From: CAWFZT01 sp963820415
GTDB lineage: Bacteria > Chloroflexota > Anaerolineae > Anaerolineales > Anaerolineaceae
Direction of reading: 5' to 3'
DNA: 64,000 bases
Assembly (NCBI GenBank): GCA_963820415.1
Contig: CAWFZT010000006.1
Span: 310,001 to 374,000 of the forward strand
Of this stretch, positions 35,194 to 43,046 are shown piece by piece. Each line of letters starts with the position of its first letter. Within the stretch, counting starts at the first letter, position 1. Position numbers and translations under genes: made by a program. The notes beneath the pieces are model-generated. The model made no database searches and was not told where the DNA came from. It saw only the letters and a list, made by a program, of their open reading frames with translations.

Positions 35194-36855
35194 TTATCTT
35201 AAGGTAAACGGAGCATCCTCAATTTTGCGGCATTCGGCGGCTTTGCACGTCGCCAGATCCTTCATCCGCTGTATAAACTGAGCCAGCAGCTTTGGATCGG
35301 CTTTGGGCGCCAGGTTGTTCAGCTCGTAGGGATCGGCTTTGAGATCGTACAGCTCGACCTCGCCCGTGCGGTATTCGATGTAGCTCATCGTTTGCAGGCG
35401 CACGCCGCGAAAATAGGGAATATTCAGTTTCTGCTTTTTGTCGGGCGGCATGGCGGTGGCGTTCACCTGATCCTGGTCGGGGACCTCGTCGTCGGGCGGG
35501 TTGACCTGCGGCGTGGGTGTCTGGGACAGGGTTTTCTCTTCGAGCGGGTCTGGCCCATACTCAAGCGAAAAGGCATGCCGCCATTGCCCCAGCGGAGTCG
35601 GATTAATCTTTAATAACGGTAATAACGAGCGGCCGTCGACGAAATCCCCCGCAGTTGCGCCGCCCAGCGCTGCCCAGGTAGGCGCCAGGTCAATGTTGCC
35701 GACCAGGTGCTCGAGCGTCTTGCCGGCCGGCACACCGGGACCGCGTACCTCCAGGATTAAATGCAGCTCCTCTTCGTACGGCGCTATTTTCCCTTCCAAC
35801 ATGCGATGATTGCCCAGGTGATAGCCGTTGTCGGAAGTGAAAAACAGGTAGGTATTGTTGAGCTGTCCATTGGCCTTGAGGGTATTGACGATCTTCTCGA
35901 TGCCCTCGTCGACGGCCTGGAGTGAGCGCAGGCGGTTGCGATAGTCCGCGTCGATGGCGTCCATCTGTTTTTGGGTTATCTGCGGGAGGTTGCTGATATA
36001 GCCAGGTTTGTCGCTTACGTCGGCTTCGTTATAGTTAGGCGTGCGCGGCGCTTTGGCATCCGGGAAAAGGTTAGCATGCCTCGGGGCAGGTGTGTAGGGG
36101 GCGTGCGGCGCATACGGCGCCAGGTAGATAAAAAATGGCTGGCCCGTTTTGGTGGTGCGCTGGATGAAATCCACCGCCTTGCCCATGTATACATCCGTAC
36201 CGTAATCCTCTGGCTGGTTACCATAAGCGACTTGCTTACCGTTTTCGTTCAGGATGTAGTTATACTCGCTGTAGGCGGCATCTCCATTCACGGCAGAATA
36301 CCACTCATTCCAACCGGGTGGGATGTAGGCCGGACCGTTTTTTCCGGGATAACCGTTCAGGTATTTGCCGGCCAGCATGGTACGGTAGCCTGCGTCTTGC
36401 AGCCAGGTGGCGATGGTGGATTTTTCCTCGCCGAGGAGATTGAATTTCCCGAAACCACCCAACGGCAGGTTGTTGCCAAAAACCTTGGTATTGTGCGGGT
36501 ATTGCCCGCGCAGGGTAGTCGAGCGCGAAGGGCAGCACAATGACTCGGGGACGAAGTAGTTAGTGAAGGTCACGCCTTGATCTGCGATCAGGGCTTTTAA
36601 TTTGGGCATGTACTGGTACTCTTCCGAGTTCAGGTCGTCGGCCAGAATAAAAATGATGTTTGGCTTGCCTTTGGCCGATTTAGGGGTGGCGTTTGGAGTG
36701 GTAAGCGTGGCAGTGGCGGGTGCGGCAGTCGTGGAACTGGCGGAAGTTGAAGTGGCATTCGACGAGGGCGCCGTGGCGGGACGTATGGGCAAAGAGCAGG
36801 CGGCCAGCAGGCTGAGGATGATAAAGCCTTGGGTGATATGCAATAGGGTTTTCAC
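35194..36855 (-). CDS. Sulfatase lipoprotein (Cys-type formylglycine sulfatase)
   Basis: 553 residues. Lipobox LLAAC (Cys ~20) and a Ser/Thr/Ala linker lead to a sulfatase domain: NIIFILADDLNSEEY (metal Asp pair), ESLCCPSRSTTLRGQ with the C-x-P-S-R formylglycine site at about residue 107, AGKYLNGYPG, FFTSDNGYHLGNHRM (metal Asp-Asn, His) and a C-terminal VELYDLKADPYELNNL. It should remove sulfate esters from glycans at the cell surface. It needs a maturase, not seen in the window. A glycosidase-like lipoprotein gene lies 9 bases upstream, so the two form an operon. Confidence 0.92.
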   Translation of the reverse strand: MKTLLHITQGFIILSLLAACSLPIRPATAPSSNATSTSASSTTAAPATATLTTPNATPKSAKGKPNIIFILADDLNSEEYQYMPKLKALIADQGVTFTNYFVPESLCCPSRSTTLRGQYPHNTKVFGNNLPLGGFGKFNLLGEEKSTIATWLQDAGYRTMLAGKYLNGYPGKNGPAYIPPGWNEWYSAVNGDAAYSEYNYILNENGKQVAYGNQPEDYGTDVYMGKAVDFIQRTTKTGQPFFIYLAPYAPHAPYTPAPRHANLFPDAKAPRTPNYNEADVSDKPGYISNLPQITQKQMDAIDADYRNRLRSLQAVDEGIEKIVNTLKANGQLNNTYLFFTSDNGYHLGNHRMLEGKIAPYEEELHLILEVRGPGVPAGKTLEHLVGNIDLAPTWAALGGATAGDFVDGRSLLPLLKINPTPLGQWRHAFSLEYGPDPLEEKTLSQTPTPQVNPPDDEVPDQDQVNATAMPPDKKQKLNIPYFRGVRLQTMSYIEYRTGEVELYDLKADPYELNNLAPKADPKLLAQFIQRMKDLATCKAAECRKIEDAPFTLR

Positions 36856-36864
36856 TTCGTGCTC

Positions 36865-37983
36865 CTATTTCTGCTGTTTCGCAATGAACGCCTGGTAAGC
36901 AGCATAAGCAGGTTTCTTTTGGGGAGGGTTGGAGTCCAGGTTAATCACGCCAAGGTGGCTGAAAGTATCACTGGCGTTGGTCAGGTCGTAAAAAGAGAAC
37001 CACAGGCAGATCCGGCCGCCGTTTTCGAGGCAGGCGGACAAACGTTCAGGCAGTTGAGTGGCTTCCAACTGCTCGAACTGCGCCAGGTCTTGCTTCCATG
37101 TGGTGGGGGTGGACTTGCAGCGGAAATCTGGCCCACCGTTTTCGGTTGAAATCCAAGTCGTTGGTTGGCCGGACGGGGCCAGGCCTTTGATGGTCTTTAT
37201 TTTGGCCGGGATATCTTCCACGCAGCCATAGAAATGCAAATCCAAGGCATCGTATTTTGCCTGGGCTAACAAAAGCGTGACGTGCTGCAGGCCGTGCGCG
37301 TGGCCCGCATCGTTTGGATTGTCAAGAAAATCCAGCATGCACGAGGCAAAACTGGTCAGAACGACCTGAAATTTGGGGCTGACCGATTTGACGGCCTCAT
37401 AAAAAGCCTGGGATTCGGCCAGGTACTGTTCATCCGTGCCACGCCAGTAAAGCGCACCCGGCTCCACGGTTGCATCGATTTCTTCATTTTCCGCCTGTAC
37501 CCATACCAGGCGGCCCTGTTGCAGGTAGGTTAGAGCCGGTTGGAGGAGAGTGCGAACGTCTTGCTGGTACTGGTCTTTTTTCTGAAAGGGGAAACCCGCA
37601 GCCGGGTAATCCTTCGGCGTGCCGTAGTCGGTCACGATATTGTTGGGGTCTTTATTAATGATGGTCAGGATCACATTGAAACCGGCGGCCAGATAAGGGG
37701 TATAATCCTGGCCGTTTACGCCCAGGCCAACATTGAGGCGTACCCAGCCGACGTTACCAATGTCAGTGAGCGGTTTGAGCGCCTTTGCATTTAATGCTTT
37801 CTCTGGTTTGCCGACGAAAAAACCAAATTGGTTGGTACGCTGAGTAGCGTTAGTTGTGGGGGATACAGCGATGGTGGGGGAGTTCGTCGCTGCCGGTAGC
37901 ATGGTGGCTTTTAAGGGCAGGGAGCAAGCCGCCACCAGGCTGAAAGCAATCAAAAATGCAGACATCCGGAACAATATTTTCAT
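36865..37983 (-). CDS. Glycoside-hydrolase-like (clan GH-A type) lipoprotein
   Basis: 372 residues. Signal peptide with lipobox LVAAC (Cys ~20) very similar to that of the downstream sulfatase. The rest looks like a TIM barrel: GWVRLNVGLGVN, WVQAENEEIDA (Asn-Glu at the end of strand 4, candidate acid/base), DALDLHFYGCVED and TWISTENGGPDFRCK (Glu at the end of strand 7, candidate nucleophile), then GRICLWFSFYDLT. This Glu-Glu arrangement is typical of clan GH-A. I cannot assign a family. Pairing with a sulfatase suggests work on sulfated glycans. Confidence 0.72.
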   Translation of the reverse strand: MKILFRMSAFLIAFSLVAACSLPLKATMLPAATNSPTIAVSPTTNATQRTNQFGFFVGKPEKALNAKALKPLTDIGNVGWVRLNVGLGVNGQDYTPYLAAGFNVILTIINKDPNNIVTDYGTPKDYPAAGFPFQKKDQYQQDVRTLLQPALTYLQQGRLVWVQAENEEIDATVEPGALYWRGTDEQYLAESQAFYEAVKSVSPKFQVVLTSFASCMLDFLDNPNDAGHAHGLQHVTLLLAQAKYDALDLHFYGCVEDIPAKIKTIKGLAPSGQPTTWISTENGGPDFRCKSTPTTWKQDLAQFEQLEATQLPERLSACLENGGRICLWFSFYDLTNASDTFSHLGVINLDSNPPQKKPAYAAYQAFIAKQQK

Positions 37984-38181
37984 ATTGGTCTCCTTCTAGC
38001 TGACCCCTTTGCTCTATTGAAGGCCTTTTATCATGTTTGGAGGCCAGCCAACTTTCCGATTTATTCTCGCGCTATAAGGCCTTGTTTGCAATAAGTGGAA
38101 TCTTTAGTCGTCAGTAAAAGACACCTGAAATTTCCAACTTACACTGAAAACTGGCGATTGATGACTGACAACTCTTTCCCC

Positions 38182-38230
38182 TTGACAACCAGCTCAAAGC
38201 GCATATAATTAGTTTACACTAACTAATTAT
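38182..38230 (+). promoter_or_regulatory. Promoter and 26-bp operator palindrome of the marR gene
   Basis: TTGACA (38182-38187), 16-base spacer, TATAAT (38204-38209). A palindrome with perfect 10-bp arms, ATAATTAGTT (38205-38214) and AACTAATTAT (38221-38230), separated by 6 bases, covers the -10 box, the start point and the first bases of the ATG at 38229. A bound MarR dimer would block RNA polymerase, so the gene is almost certainly self-repressed. The leader is only ~13 bases and has no SD. Confidence 0.8.
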
Positions 38231-38657
38231 GCACCAACCTGATTTTAACCAGCTTATTGCCATCCTGATTCGTTCTTTCACCGAGCTCGAATCCCAGGCG
38301 CTCAACGAGAGCGAACTGGCCGAGCTTTCTATGAAGCAATTGGTCTATCTGGACATTATCGCCAGGCTGGACCACCCCACTTTCAGCAACCTGGCGAAGA
38401 GCCGGGGGGTCAGCAAGCCCTCGGTGACCGCCATCGTCGGCAAGCTGCTGCAGAAGGGCTACGTGGAGAAGGTCCAATCGGCTGAAGACCGGCGTGCCTT
38501 TTACGTACTGCTGACCGAGAAAGGCCAAGACCTCAGCCTGCTGCACGACAACATTCACCGCCGCATCGCCGAGCATTTTACCCGGGCTCTGGACGAACAC
38601 GAGTTGCACCAGCTCGCCCGGTTGTTGAACAAAGCGCTGAAATCGGCTTTTTCTTAA
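38229..38657 (+). CDS. MarR-family transcriptional regulator
   Basis: 142 residues, normal length. Winged helix: LSMKQLVYLDIIARLDHPTF, NLAKSRGVSKPSVTAIVGKL (recognition helix), GYVEKVQSAEDRRAFYVLLT (wing with the conserved DxR), and a C-terminal dimerisation helix. It begins inside its own operator. Two genes follow on the same strand: a SAM methyltransferase 73 bases on and the MerB-like gene 18 bases after that, which are its likely targets. The inducer is unknown; an organometal or thiol-reactive compound would fit. Confidence 0.92.
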   Translation: MHQPDFNQLIAILIRSFTELESQALNESELAELSMKQLVYLDIIARLDHPTFSNLAKSRGVSKPSVTAIVGKLLQKGYVEKVQSAEDRRAFYVLLTEKGQDLSLLHDNIHRRIAEHFTRALDEHELHQLARLLNKALKSAFS

Positions 38658-38730
38658 TCTCGCCAGCAGCCTCCCTCTGCGTCCTGCAAGGGGATGAAAG
38701 GAGAGCGTCAAGTAGAAAAAGGAGAATTGT

Positions 38731-39303
38731 ATGAGCGAACACGATACTGCAACCCACGAACATCCCATTTGCCCGGTCTGGCTGGCGGGTATGCTGGAAA
38801 GCCCGCTGCGCAAAGCCCTGCATAAGCCGGAGAAGCTGCTGGCCGGGCTGGTCGAGCCGGGCATGACGGCCCTGGATATCGGCTGCGGGCCGGGCTATTT
38901 TTCACTGGGCATGGCGCGCCTGGTCGGGCAGCAGGGCCGGGTAATTGCCGCCGACGTGCAGGAGGATATGCTCGCCCGGGTGCGCGCCCACGCCGAAAAA
39001 GAAGGGCTGCTGGAGCGCATCAGCCTGCACCGCTGTTCACCTACACGCATTGGGCTGGCGGAAACGGTCGATTTCGCCCTGGCCTTCTGGATGGTGCACG
39101 AAGTCCCCGACCGGCAGGCTTTCCTGGGCGAGGTCTACCACCTGTTGAAGCCGGACGGGCACCTGCTGGTGGTGGAACCGAAGATGCACGTGAATAAGAT
39201 CAACTTCGAGGAAACGCTGAAAGTGGCTGTCGTAGCCGGTTTTACCATCCTGGGCGAACGCAAGGTAGCCATCAGCCGGGCGATGCTTTTTGGAAGAAAC
39301 TAG
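38731..39303 (+). CDS. SAM-dependent methyltransferase in the MerB-like operon
   Basis: 190 residues, SD AAGGAG. Begins HEHPICPVWLAGMLESPLRK, then motif I ALDIGCGPGYFSLGMARLVG, motif II VIAADVQEDMLARVRAHAEK, LAFWMVHEVPDRQAFLGEVY and LKPDGHLLVVEPKMHV. This is a UbiE/ArsM-like class I fold, but without the cysteines that mark arsenite methyltransferases. It sits between marR and the MerB homologue, so it may methylate a metal(loid), a thiol or a related toxicant. The direct substrate is unknown. Confidence 0.88.
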   Translation: MSEHDTATHEHPICPVWLAGMLESPLRKALHKPEKLLAGLVEPGMTALDIGCGPGYFSLGMARLVGQQGRVIAADVQEDMLARVRAHAEKEGLLERISLHRCSPTRIGLAETVDFALAFWMVHEVPDRQAFLGEVYHLLKPDGHLLVVEPKMHVNKINFEETLKVAVVAGFTILGERKVAISRAMLFGRN

Positions 39304-39321
39304 CCAGAGATTGGATTTCAC

Positions 39322-40074
39322 ATGAAAAATAAAATATTCTCAGGCATCTGGCGCTTTATGCTGCCGTTGCCGGAAGGCGCCTTATACAGGCATATGGCAG
39401 AGGGAGAAAAAGAGGACGCACCTGCCCTGGCCTTTATGACCGCCGACCACCACCGCGTGCGCAACTTCGTGGTGAGCGAGCTGCCCAAAGCCGAGACCCC
39501 CCTACCGCCGGAATTGATTTCCGCCCGGTTGGACCTGCCGGTAAAGGGCGTGGTTGCCATCCTGGACGACCTGGAGAAGCACATGACCTTCCTGTTCCGC
39601 AACCCGCAGGGGGCAGTGGAATGGGCTTACCCGGTGACGGTAGCGAGCACACCGCATAAGGTAACGTTCAGCAGCGGCGAAAAGCTTTACGCCGCCTGAG
39701 CGGTCGACGCGATTGCGACGCCCTTCGTGCAAGGGCAACTGCGCCGTGAAAAACTGTCTTTCCTGATCGAAACGGAATGCGCCCACTGCGGGAAACCCAT
39801 CCACATCGAGATGGACAGCGACCTGAATTATACGGTGCTCGAACCTGACGCCGACCCGCTGATTTTCGTCCCAAACGTGGATTTCAGCAGATTAAAAGTT
39901 CCCAGCATCATCGACGGGTTCTGAAGGAAGTCCGTCTTCTTCTGGTCAGAAGAACACGCAAGAGCTTACCGGTTTCAAAAGGGCGGCGTGCGCGGCACCT
40001 ACCTGAACCTGCCCCTGAGTATTTACGTTACCCCCCTCACCCAGGGGCCGCTGTTTGACTTCAAGAAAAAATAG
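39322..40074 (+). CDS. MerB-like organometal lyase, predicted selenoprotein with two UGA-encoded selenocysteines
   Basis: One frame of 251 codons with internal TGA at codons 126 (39697-39699) and 201 (39922-39924), ending at TAG 40072-40074. The N-terminal part has the MerB winged-helix (LPPELISARLDLPVKGVVAI, LEKHMTFLFRNPQG). Then KLYAA-U-AVDAIATPFVQG aligns with YAWC96ALD99 of MerB: the first TGA replaces catalytic C96, and Asp99 is kept as D129. ETECAHCGKPIHIEM follows the C117 region. Then IIDGF-U-RKSVFFWSEEHA aligns with SFC159CHVHFF: the second TGA replaces catalytic C159. Stop codon use in neighbours shows TGA is normally a stop. Each TGA has a SECIS-like hairpin downstream. MerB cleaves carbon-mercury bonds. 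Conventional calling would give two pieces (39322-39699 and 39727-39924). Confidence 0.82.
39720..39736 (+). promoter_or_regulatory. SECIS-like hairpin 1
   Basis: GCCCTT (39720-39725), loop CGTGC, AAGGGC (39731-39736): a perfect 6-bp stem. The loop begins 26 bases after the first in-frame TGA and contains GU. Distance and the G in the first two loop positions fit the usual description of bacterial SECIS elements bound by SelB. Confidence 0.6.
39937..39954 (+). promoter_or_regulatory. SECIS-like hairpin 2
   Basis: TTCTTCT (39937-39943), loop GGTC, AGAAGAA (39948-39954): a perfect 7-bp stem. The loop begins 19 bases after the second TGA, and its GGUC matches the loop core of the E. coli fdhF SECIS. 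Confidence 0.65.
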
Positions 40075-40127
40075 AAGAAAGACAATTTCACGCGGAGGCG
40101 CGGAGAGAAGAAGGGGAAAAACCTGAC

Positions 40128-40952
40128 ATGGAAAAAAACGACAGTACCAATAAACTTCACCAAGACAACGCCGCCGCCTGGGACGTGACCGCCGCTATCT
40201 ACGAGCGGGACGAGCAAAGAGACATTGAGTTCCTGCGCCGCGGCGGCAGCTCGCTGATGCCCCAGGAACAGACCGCTCTGGGCAACCTGTCGGGCTGGTG
40301 CCAGCGCGCCATCCATTTGGAATGCGCCGGAGGAACGGATACGCTCTCTCTGCTGCAGCAAGGCGCTCAGGAAGTGATCGGGATCGACATCAGCCCGCGC
40401 ATGATCGCCTGCGCCCAGCGCAAGACGGCCGCTCTCGCCGCCTTGGGCGCCCAGGCAAGCTGGTATTGCTGCGACGTGCTGGCTGCTCCGCCAGAATTAG
40501 ACGGCACGGCTGACCTGGTGCACACCGGTCGAGGGGCCTTATATTGGATGATGGACCTGGACGCCTGTGCCCGGGTGGTCTGCCGCCTGCTGAAACCGGG
40601 CGGGAAGCTGCACGTTTTCGAAGGCCACCCGCTGGACTGGGTATGGAACGTCAACGCGGCTGCCTTCCAGTTGGATACCGGCCGCGGCGATTACTTTGCC
40701 CAGGCTATTCACGCTGGTGAAATCTGGCCAAAGCCATTCATCGACCGGCAGGTAGAAGTCGACCCGGCCACCCTGAGCTTACACGATCACCCCTGGACGC
40801 TCGGACAGATCCTCAACAGTGTCATCCAGGCCGGCCTGCGCATCGATTATTTCAACGAATACCCGCAGACGTTCTGGGACCAATTCCCCGAAATCCCTCC
40901 AGAAACCCTGCGCCGCCTGCCGCATACATTTACGCTGCTGGCGGTCAAATAG
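40128..40952 (+). CDS. Class I SAM-dependent methyltransferase
   Basis: 274 residues. Starts HQDNAAAWDVTAAIYERDEQ; SAM motif I is HLECAGGTDTLSLLQQGAQE (a variant with Cys-Ala-Gly-Gly), then VIGIDISPRMIACAQRK, ADLVHTGRGALYWMMDLDAC and LLKPGGKLHVFEGHPLDWVW. The wording matches small-molecule methyltransferases common in Chloroflexota. It lies 53 bases after the MerB-like gene on the same strand; co-transcription is possible but the intergenic stretch holds a GC-rich repeat-like sequence (about 40090-40112). Confidence 0.82.
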   Translation: MEKNDSTNKLHQDNAAAWDVTAAIYERDEQRDIEFLRRGGSSLMPQEQTALGNLSGWCQRAIHLECAGGTDTLSLLQQGAQEVIGIDISPRMIACAQRKTAALAALGAQASWYCCDVLAAPPELDGTADLVHTGRGALYWMMDLDACARVVCRLLKPGGKLHVFEGHPLDWVWNVNAAAFQLDTGRGDYFAQAIHAGEIWPKPFIDRQVEVDPATLSLHDHPWTLGQILNSVIQAGLRIDYFNEYPQTFWDQFPEIPPETLRRLPHTFTLLAVK

Positions 40953-41061
40953 AAGAGTGTTAGACTGGGACAGCCTGTACGGCCACTCGCCGAACGCCAG
41001 TTTTGTCCTGGAGATTGACCGGCGACGGTCCAGTGAATATTGCCGATGATCCTGGAGAAAA

Positions 41062-41513
41062 TTAACTGAACACTCGCACGATCAAAGTGATCAGATAGGC
41101 AAAGCGTAAGGCGCCCGAGGTGTGCTTGTTAGTGCGGACGCTATAGAAAGCCAGGATAAGGTTGATCATCCAAAGCAGGAAGAATATTTGCCCGAGAGTT
41201 GTACCGACGACGGACAAAAAGATAAAAGCTTCGCTTACCCGGTCGGTTAAACATCCGTCAAATACCCGGCCCGGCAGCACTTGTTGAAGCGCCGGGCAGT
41301 TGCTCCATCCAGCCAGTCCGCAATCAATACCATGGTGAGAAGAATAATCTTCAACCACAGCCAGAATGTATAGACAAACAATATTGAAGCGAGGATACCG
41401 AAAAGATGATAATAGGATGGGCTGATATCGGGCAGAATAATCCGCCTTTCAAACAAACCAAGCAGCTTTCGGTAAGGTAAAGCTATAGGTCGCCGGACAG
41501 GTACAGTATCCAT
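41062..41513 (-). CDS. CDP-alcohol phosphatidyltransferase family membrane protein (frameshifted)
   Basis: Frame 41513-41247 holds four-helix sequence up to ADWLDGATARRFNKCCRAGY then LTDV; frame 41358-41062 resumes with TDRVSEAFIFLSVVGTTLGQ and two further helices. Adding one base in the A run 41249-41251 restores the signature D-G-x2-A-R-x8-G-x3-D-x3-D. Family enzymes join a CDP-alcohol to a second alcohol, making phospholipid head groups. The rebuilt protein, ~150 residues, is shorter than usual (~180-200). It overlaps the upstream DUF457 gene by 31 bases, so the genes are coupled. Confidence 0.72.
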
Positions 41514-41959
41514 AGTCCCCCAAATACAGCCAGGGTCGCAAGATCAATGAAGACTTTCTGCATGGCAGTCAGCTTAAAAAATTGTACGAATGTGCAATCA
41601 AACGGTCTGAATGGCTGAGTTTTGCCGAGCAACCAATCCTGCACTAGGTGAATGGCGAAAGCGATGAACACGATGCTGGCAAGTTTGTGGTCATTCAGAA
41701 ACAATAATCCGGACAAGGCGCCAACTGCCAGCAGACCGATCAATTCGTGCAATACACTCCGGGAACGATGTATATTGCCGGTAAATCCATTCTGCCGGTA
41801 GAATTTCCAGTCTCGGATAATCGAAGGCAAATGGTCCAGGTCGACGATGCAGCCAGATACCAGGGCCGCGATCACATAAGTAGTTGCGCCAGGCGCAACG
41901 TGAGAACAGGTCAAGGCAATGAAAGAAGCTGTTACAGCGTGAGTAATAGTGCTGGACAT
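41483..41959 (-). CDS. DUF457/YdjM-like membrane metal-dependent hydrolase
   Basis: 158 residues. Conserved polar motifs of the family: ITHAVTASFIAL, SGCIVDLDHLPSII and NIHRSRSVLHELIGLL, with His/Asp residues that could bind a metal, plus four helices. These small membrane proteins (YdjM-like) are of uncertain function; some act on lipids. It is the middle gene of a three-gene minus-strand unit. Confidence 0.8.
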   Translation of the reverse strand: MSSTITHAVTASFIALTCSHVAPGATTYVIAALVSGCIVDLDHLPSIIRDWKFYRQNGFTGNIHRSRSVLHELIGLLAVGALSGLLFLNDHKLASIVFIAFAIHLVQDWLLGKTQPFRPFDCTFVQFFKLTAMQKVFIDLATLAVFGGLWILYLSGDL

Positions 41960-41968
41960 GGAACCCTT

Positions 41969-42733
41969 CTAATAGCTTAGCTTGGAGGGTTCGACGAAGC
42001 CACCTATGATTAACGTGTAAGCAATCAATCCCACCACCAGACTCGGAAGCAGTGCAGCGACATAGGCAGTAACCGGCCCGGTTTTTATAAAGGCTGAAAA
42101 TGGGTTTCCGCTCCTTCGCCAAAGCCATATCCAAACCGCTCCCAACCCGGCGACCAGGAAAGGCGCCAGGAATACTTTTTGGCCCTCAACGAAAACGATC
42201 GCATCCCACAGGCCATATAGAAGCCCGATGCCAATGCCCACCCATTGCAGGTGGCCGGAAGCTCCGGTTGCCAGATGGCGGACTTCCAGCCACAGCAGGC
42301 AAGCGTACAGGCCATATCGCACGCTGTAAATAATCCAGTGGGCGAGCGTCTCATCGAAAAAGTAGATCAGAGCATAGGTATCTTTGGGTAGGATGGTGCG
42401 ATAATCGCGGATTTCAGTGCTGAAGGCATTGACCGTGTTCGACGCCACGCGCATTCCTAGACCAAAGAATAATAAAAATGCCAGGGCGATGAAAACCTTT
42501 CTCAAGGCAGGAGAAGCGTTACCCTGGATAAATAAGTCATAGAAAAGCATCAGGCCGAAGAGGTAGAGCAGCGGGATTGCAATTAGATCCATGAGGTCGG
42601 CAAAGCGCATATACCAGATCAGGTGCGTTTTGAATGCTTCACCGACCAGGCTGGCTACCGTAGTAGCCAGGGTACATAGGAAAAGCAACCACAGCGAAGT
42701 CCTTTGCCAGTTAGCAGGATGTGGCTCGTTCAT
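41969..42733 (-). CDS. Multi-pass membrane protein of unknown function
   Basis: 254 residues with about seven hydrophobic helices (for example LWLLFLCTLATTVASLV, IAIPLLYLFGLMLFYDLFI, ALLPSLVVGLIAYTLIIGGF). I do not recognise the family. It is the first gene of the operon with the DUF457 and CDP-alcohol phosphatidyltransferase genes (9-base spacing), suggesting a membrane lipid role. Confidence 0.7.
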   Translation of the reverse strand: MNEPHPANWQRTSLWLLFLCTLATTVASLVGEAFKTHLIWYMRFADLMDLIAIPLLYLFGLMLFYDLFIQGNASPALRKVFIALAFLLFFGLGMRVASNTVNAFSTEIRDYRTILPKDTYALIYFFDETLAHWIIYSVRYGLYACLLWLEVRHLATGASGHLQWVGIGIGLLYGLWDAIVFVEGQKVFLAPFLVAGLGAVWIWLWRRSGNPFSAFIKTGPVTAYVAALLPSLVVGLIAYTLIIGGFVEPSKLSY

Positions 42734-42842
42734 AAATCACCTTCCTTTTGGGCAGACCTGGGTACAAAAAAAGGGAATGATTAACAGGCTATTGATTTTT
42801 TTGTCACCTTATAGTTAGATGGCGTATGGCACGCTTAAAGAG

Positions 42843-42866
42843 AGATAGCAATAAAAAAAGCTATCT
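42843..42866. terminator. Hairpin in the gap before the antiporter operon
   Basis: AGATAGC (42843-42849) pairs with GCTATCT (42860-42866), loop AATAAAAAA side, then TTTA. It lies in a 313-base gap between two minus-strand genes, 24 bases of it being this hairpin. The rest of the gap shows no gene. Confidence 0.4.
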
Positions 42867-43046
42867 TTACCGGTAGAGAGCTCTTTACTCGTAATAAATG
42901 TCGCTGTTTTGCGATCTTCGAAGACCGGCCTTACCCCTCAACTAAACCTGATATCATTGTAACAATCCGGTCAACAATAATCAAGGCTGTTTTCTTATCT
43001 ACGATCACCTGTTTTTCGGTGTTTATCTGAGTTAAATTTCTTCGTT

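Noticed and set aside
39697..39924. Treating the two TGA codons as ordinary pseudogene lesions
   Set aside because: Both fall on catalytic Cys positions, the frame is otherwise intact and each has a SECIS-like hairpin. It remains the main alternative if reads disagree.
39322..40074. General reassignment of TGA (code 4 or 25) as explanation for the MerB-like frame
   Set aside because: Many intact genes here end in TGA at the expected family length (for example the patatin gene at 17803 and the secreted protein at 55661), so TGA is a normal stop in this genome.
40953..41049. Possible coding remnant after the 40128-40952 gene (frame with LDWDSLYGHSPNASFVLEID)
   Set aside because: Codon use looks protein-like, but it is short, lacks a start and I cannot tie it to a family.
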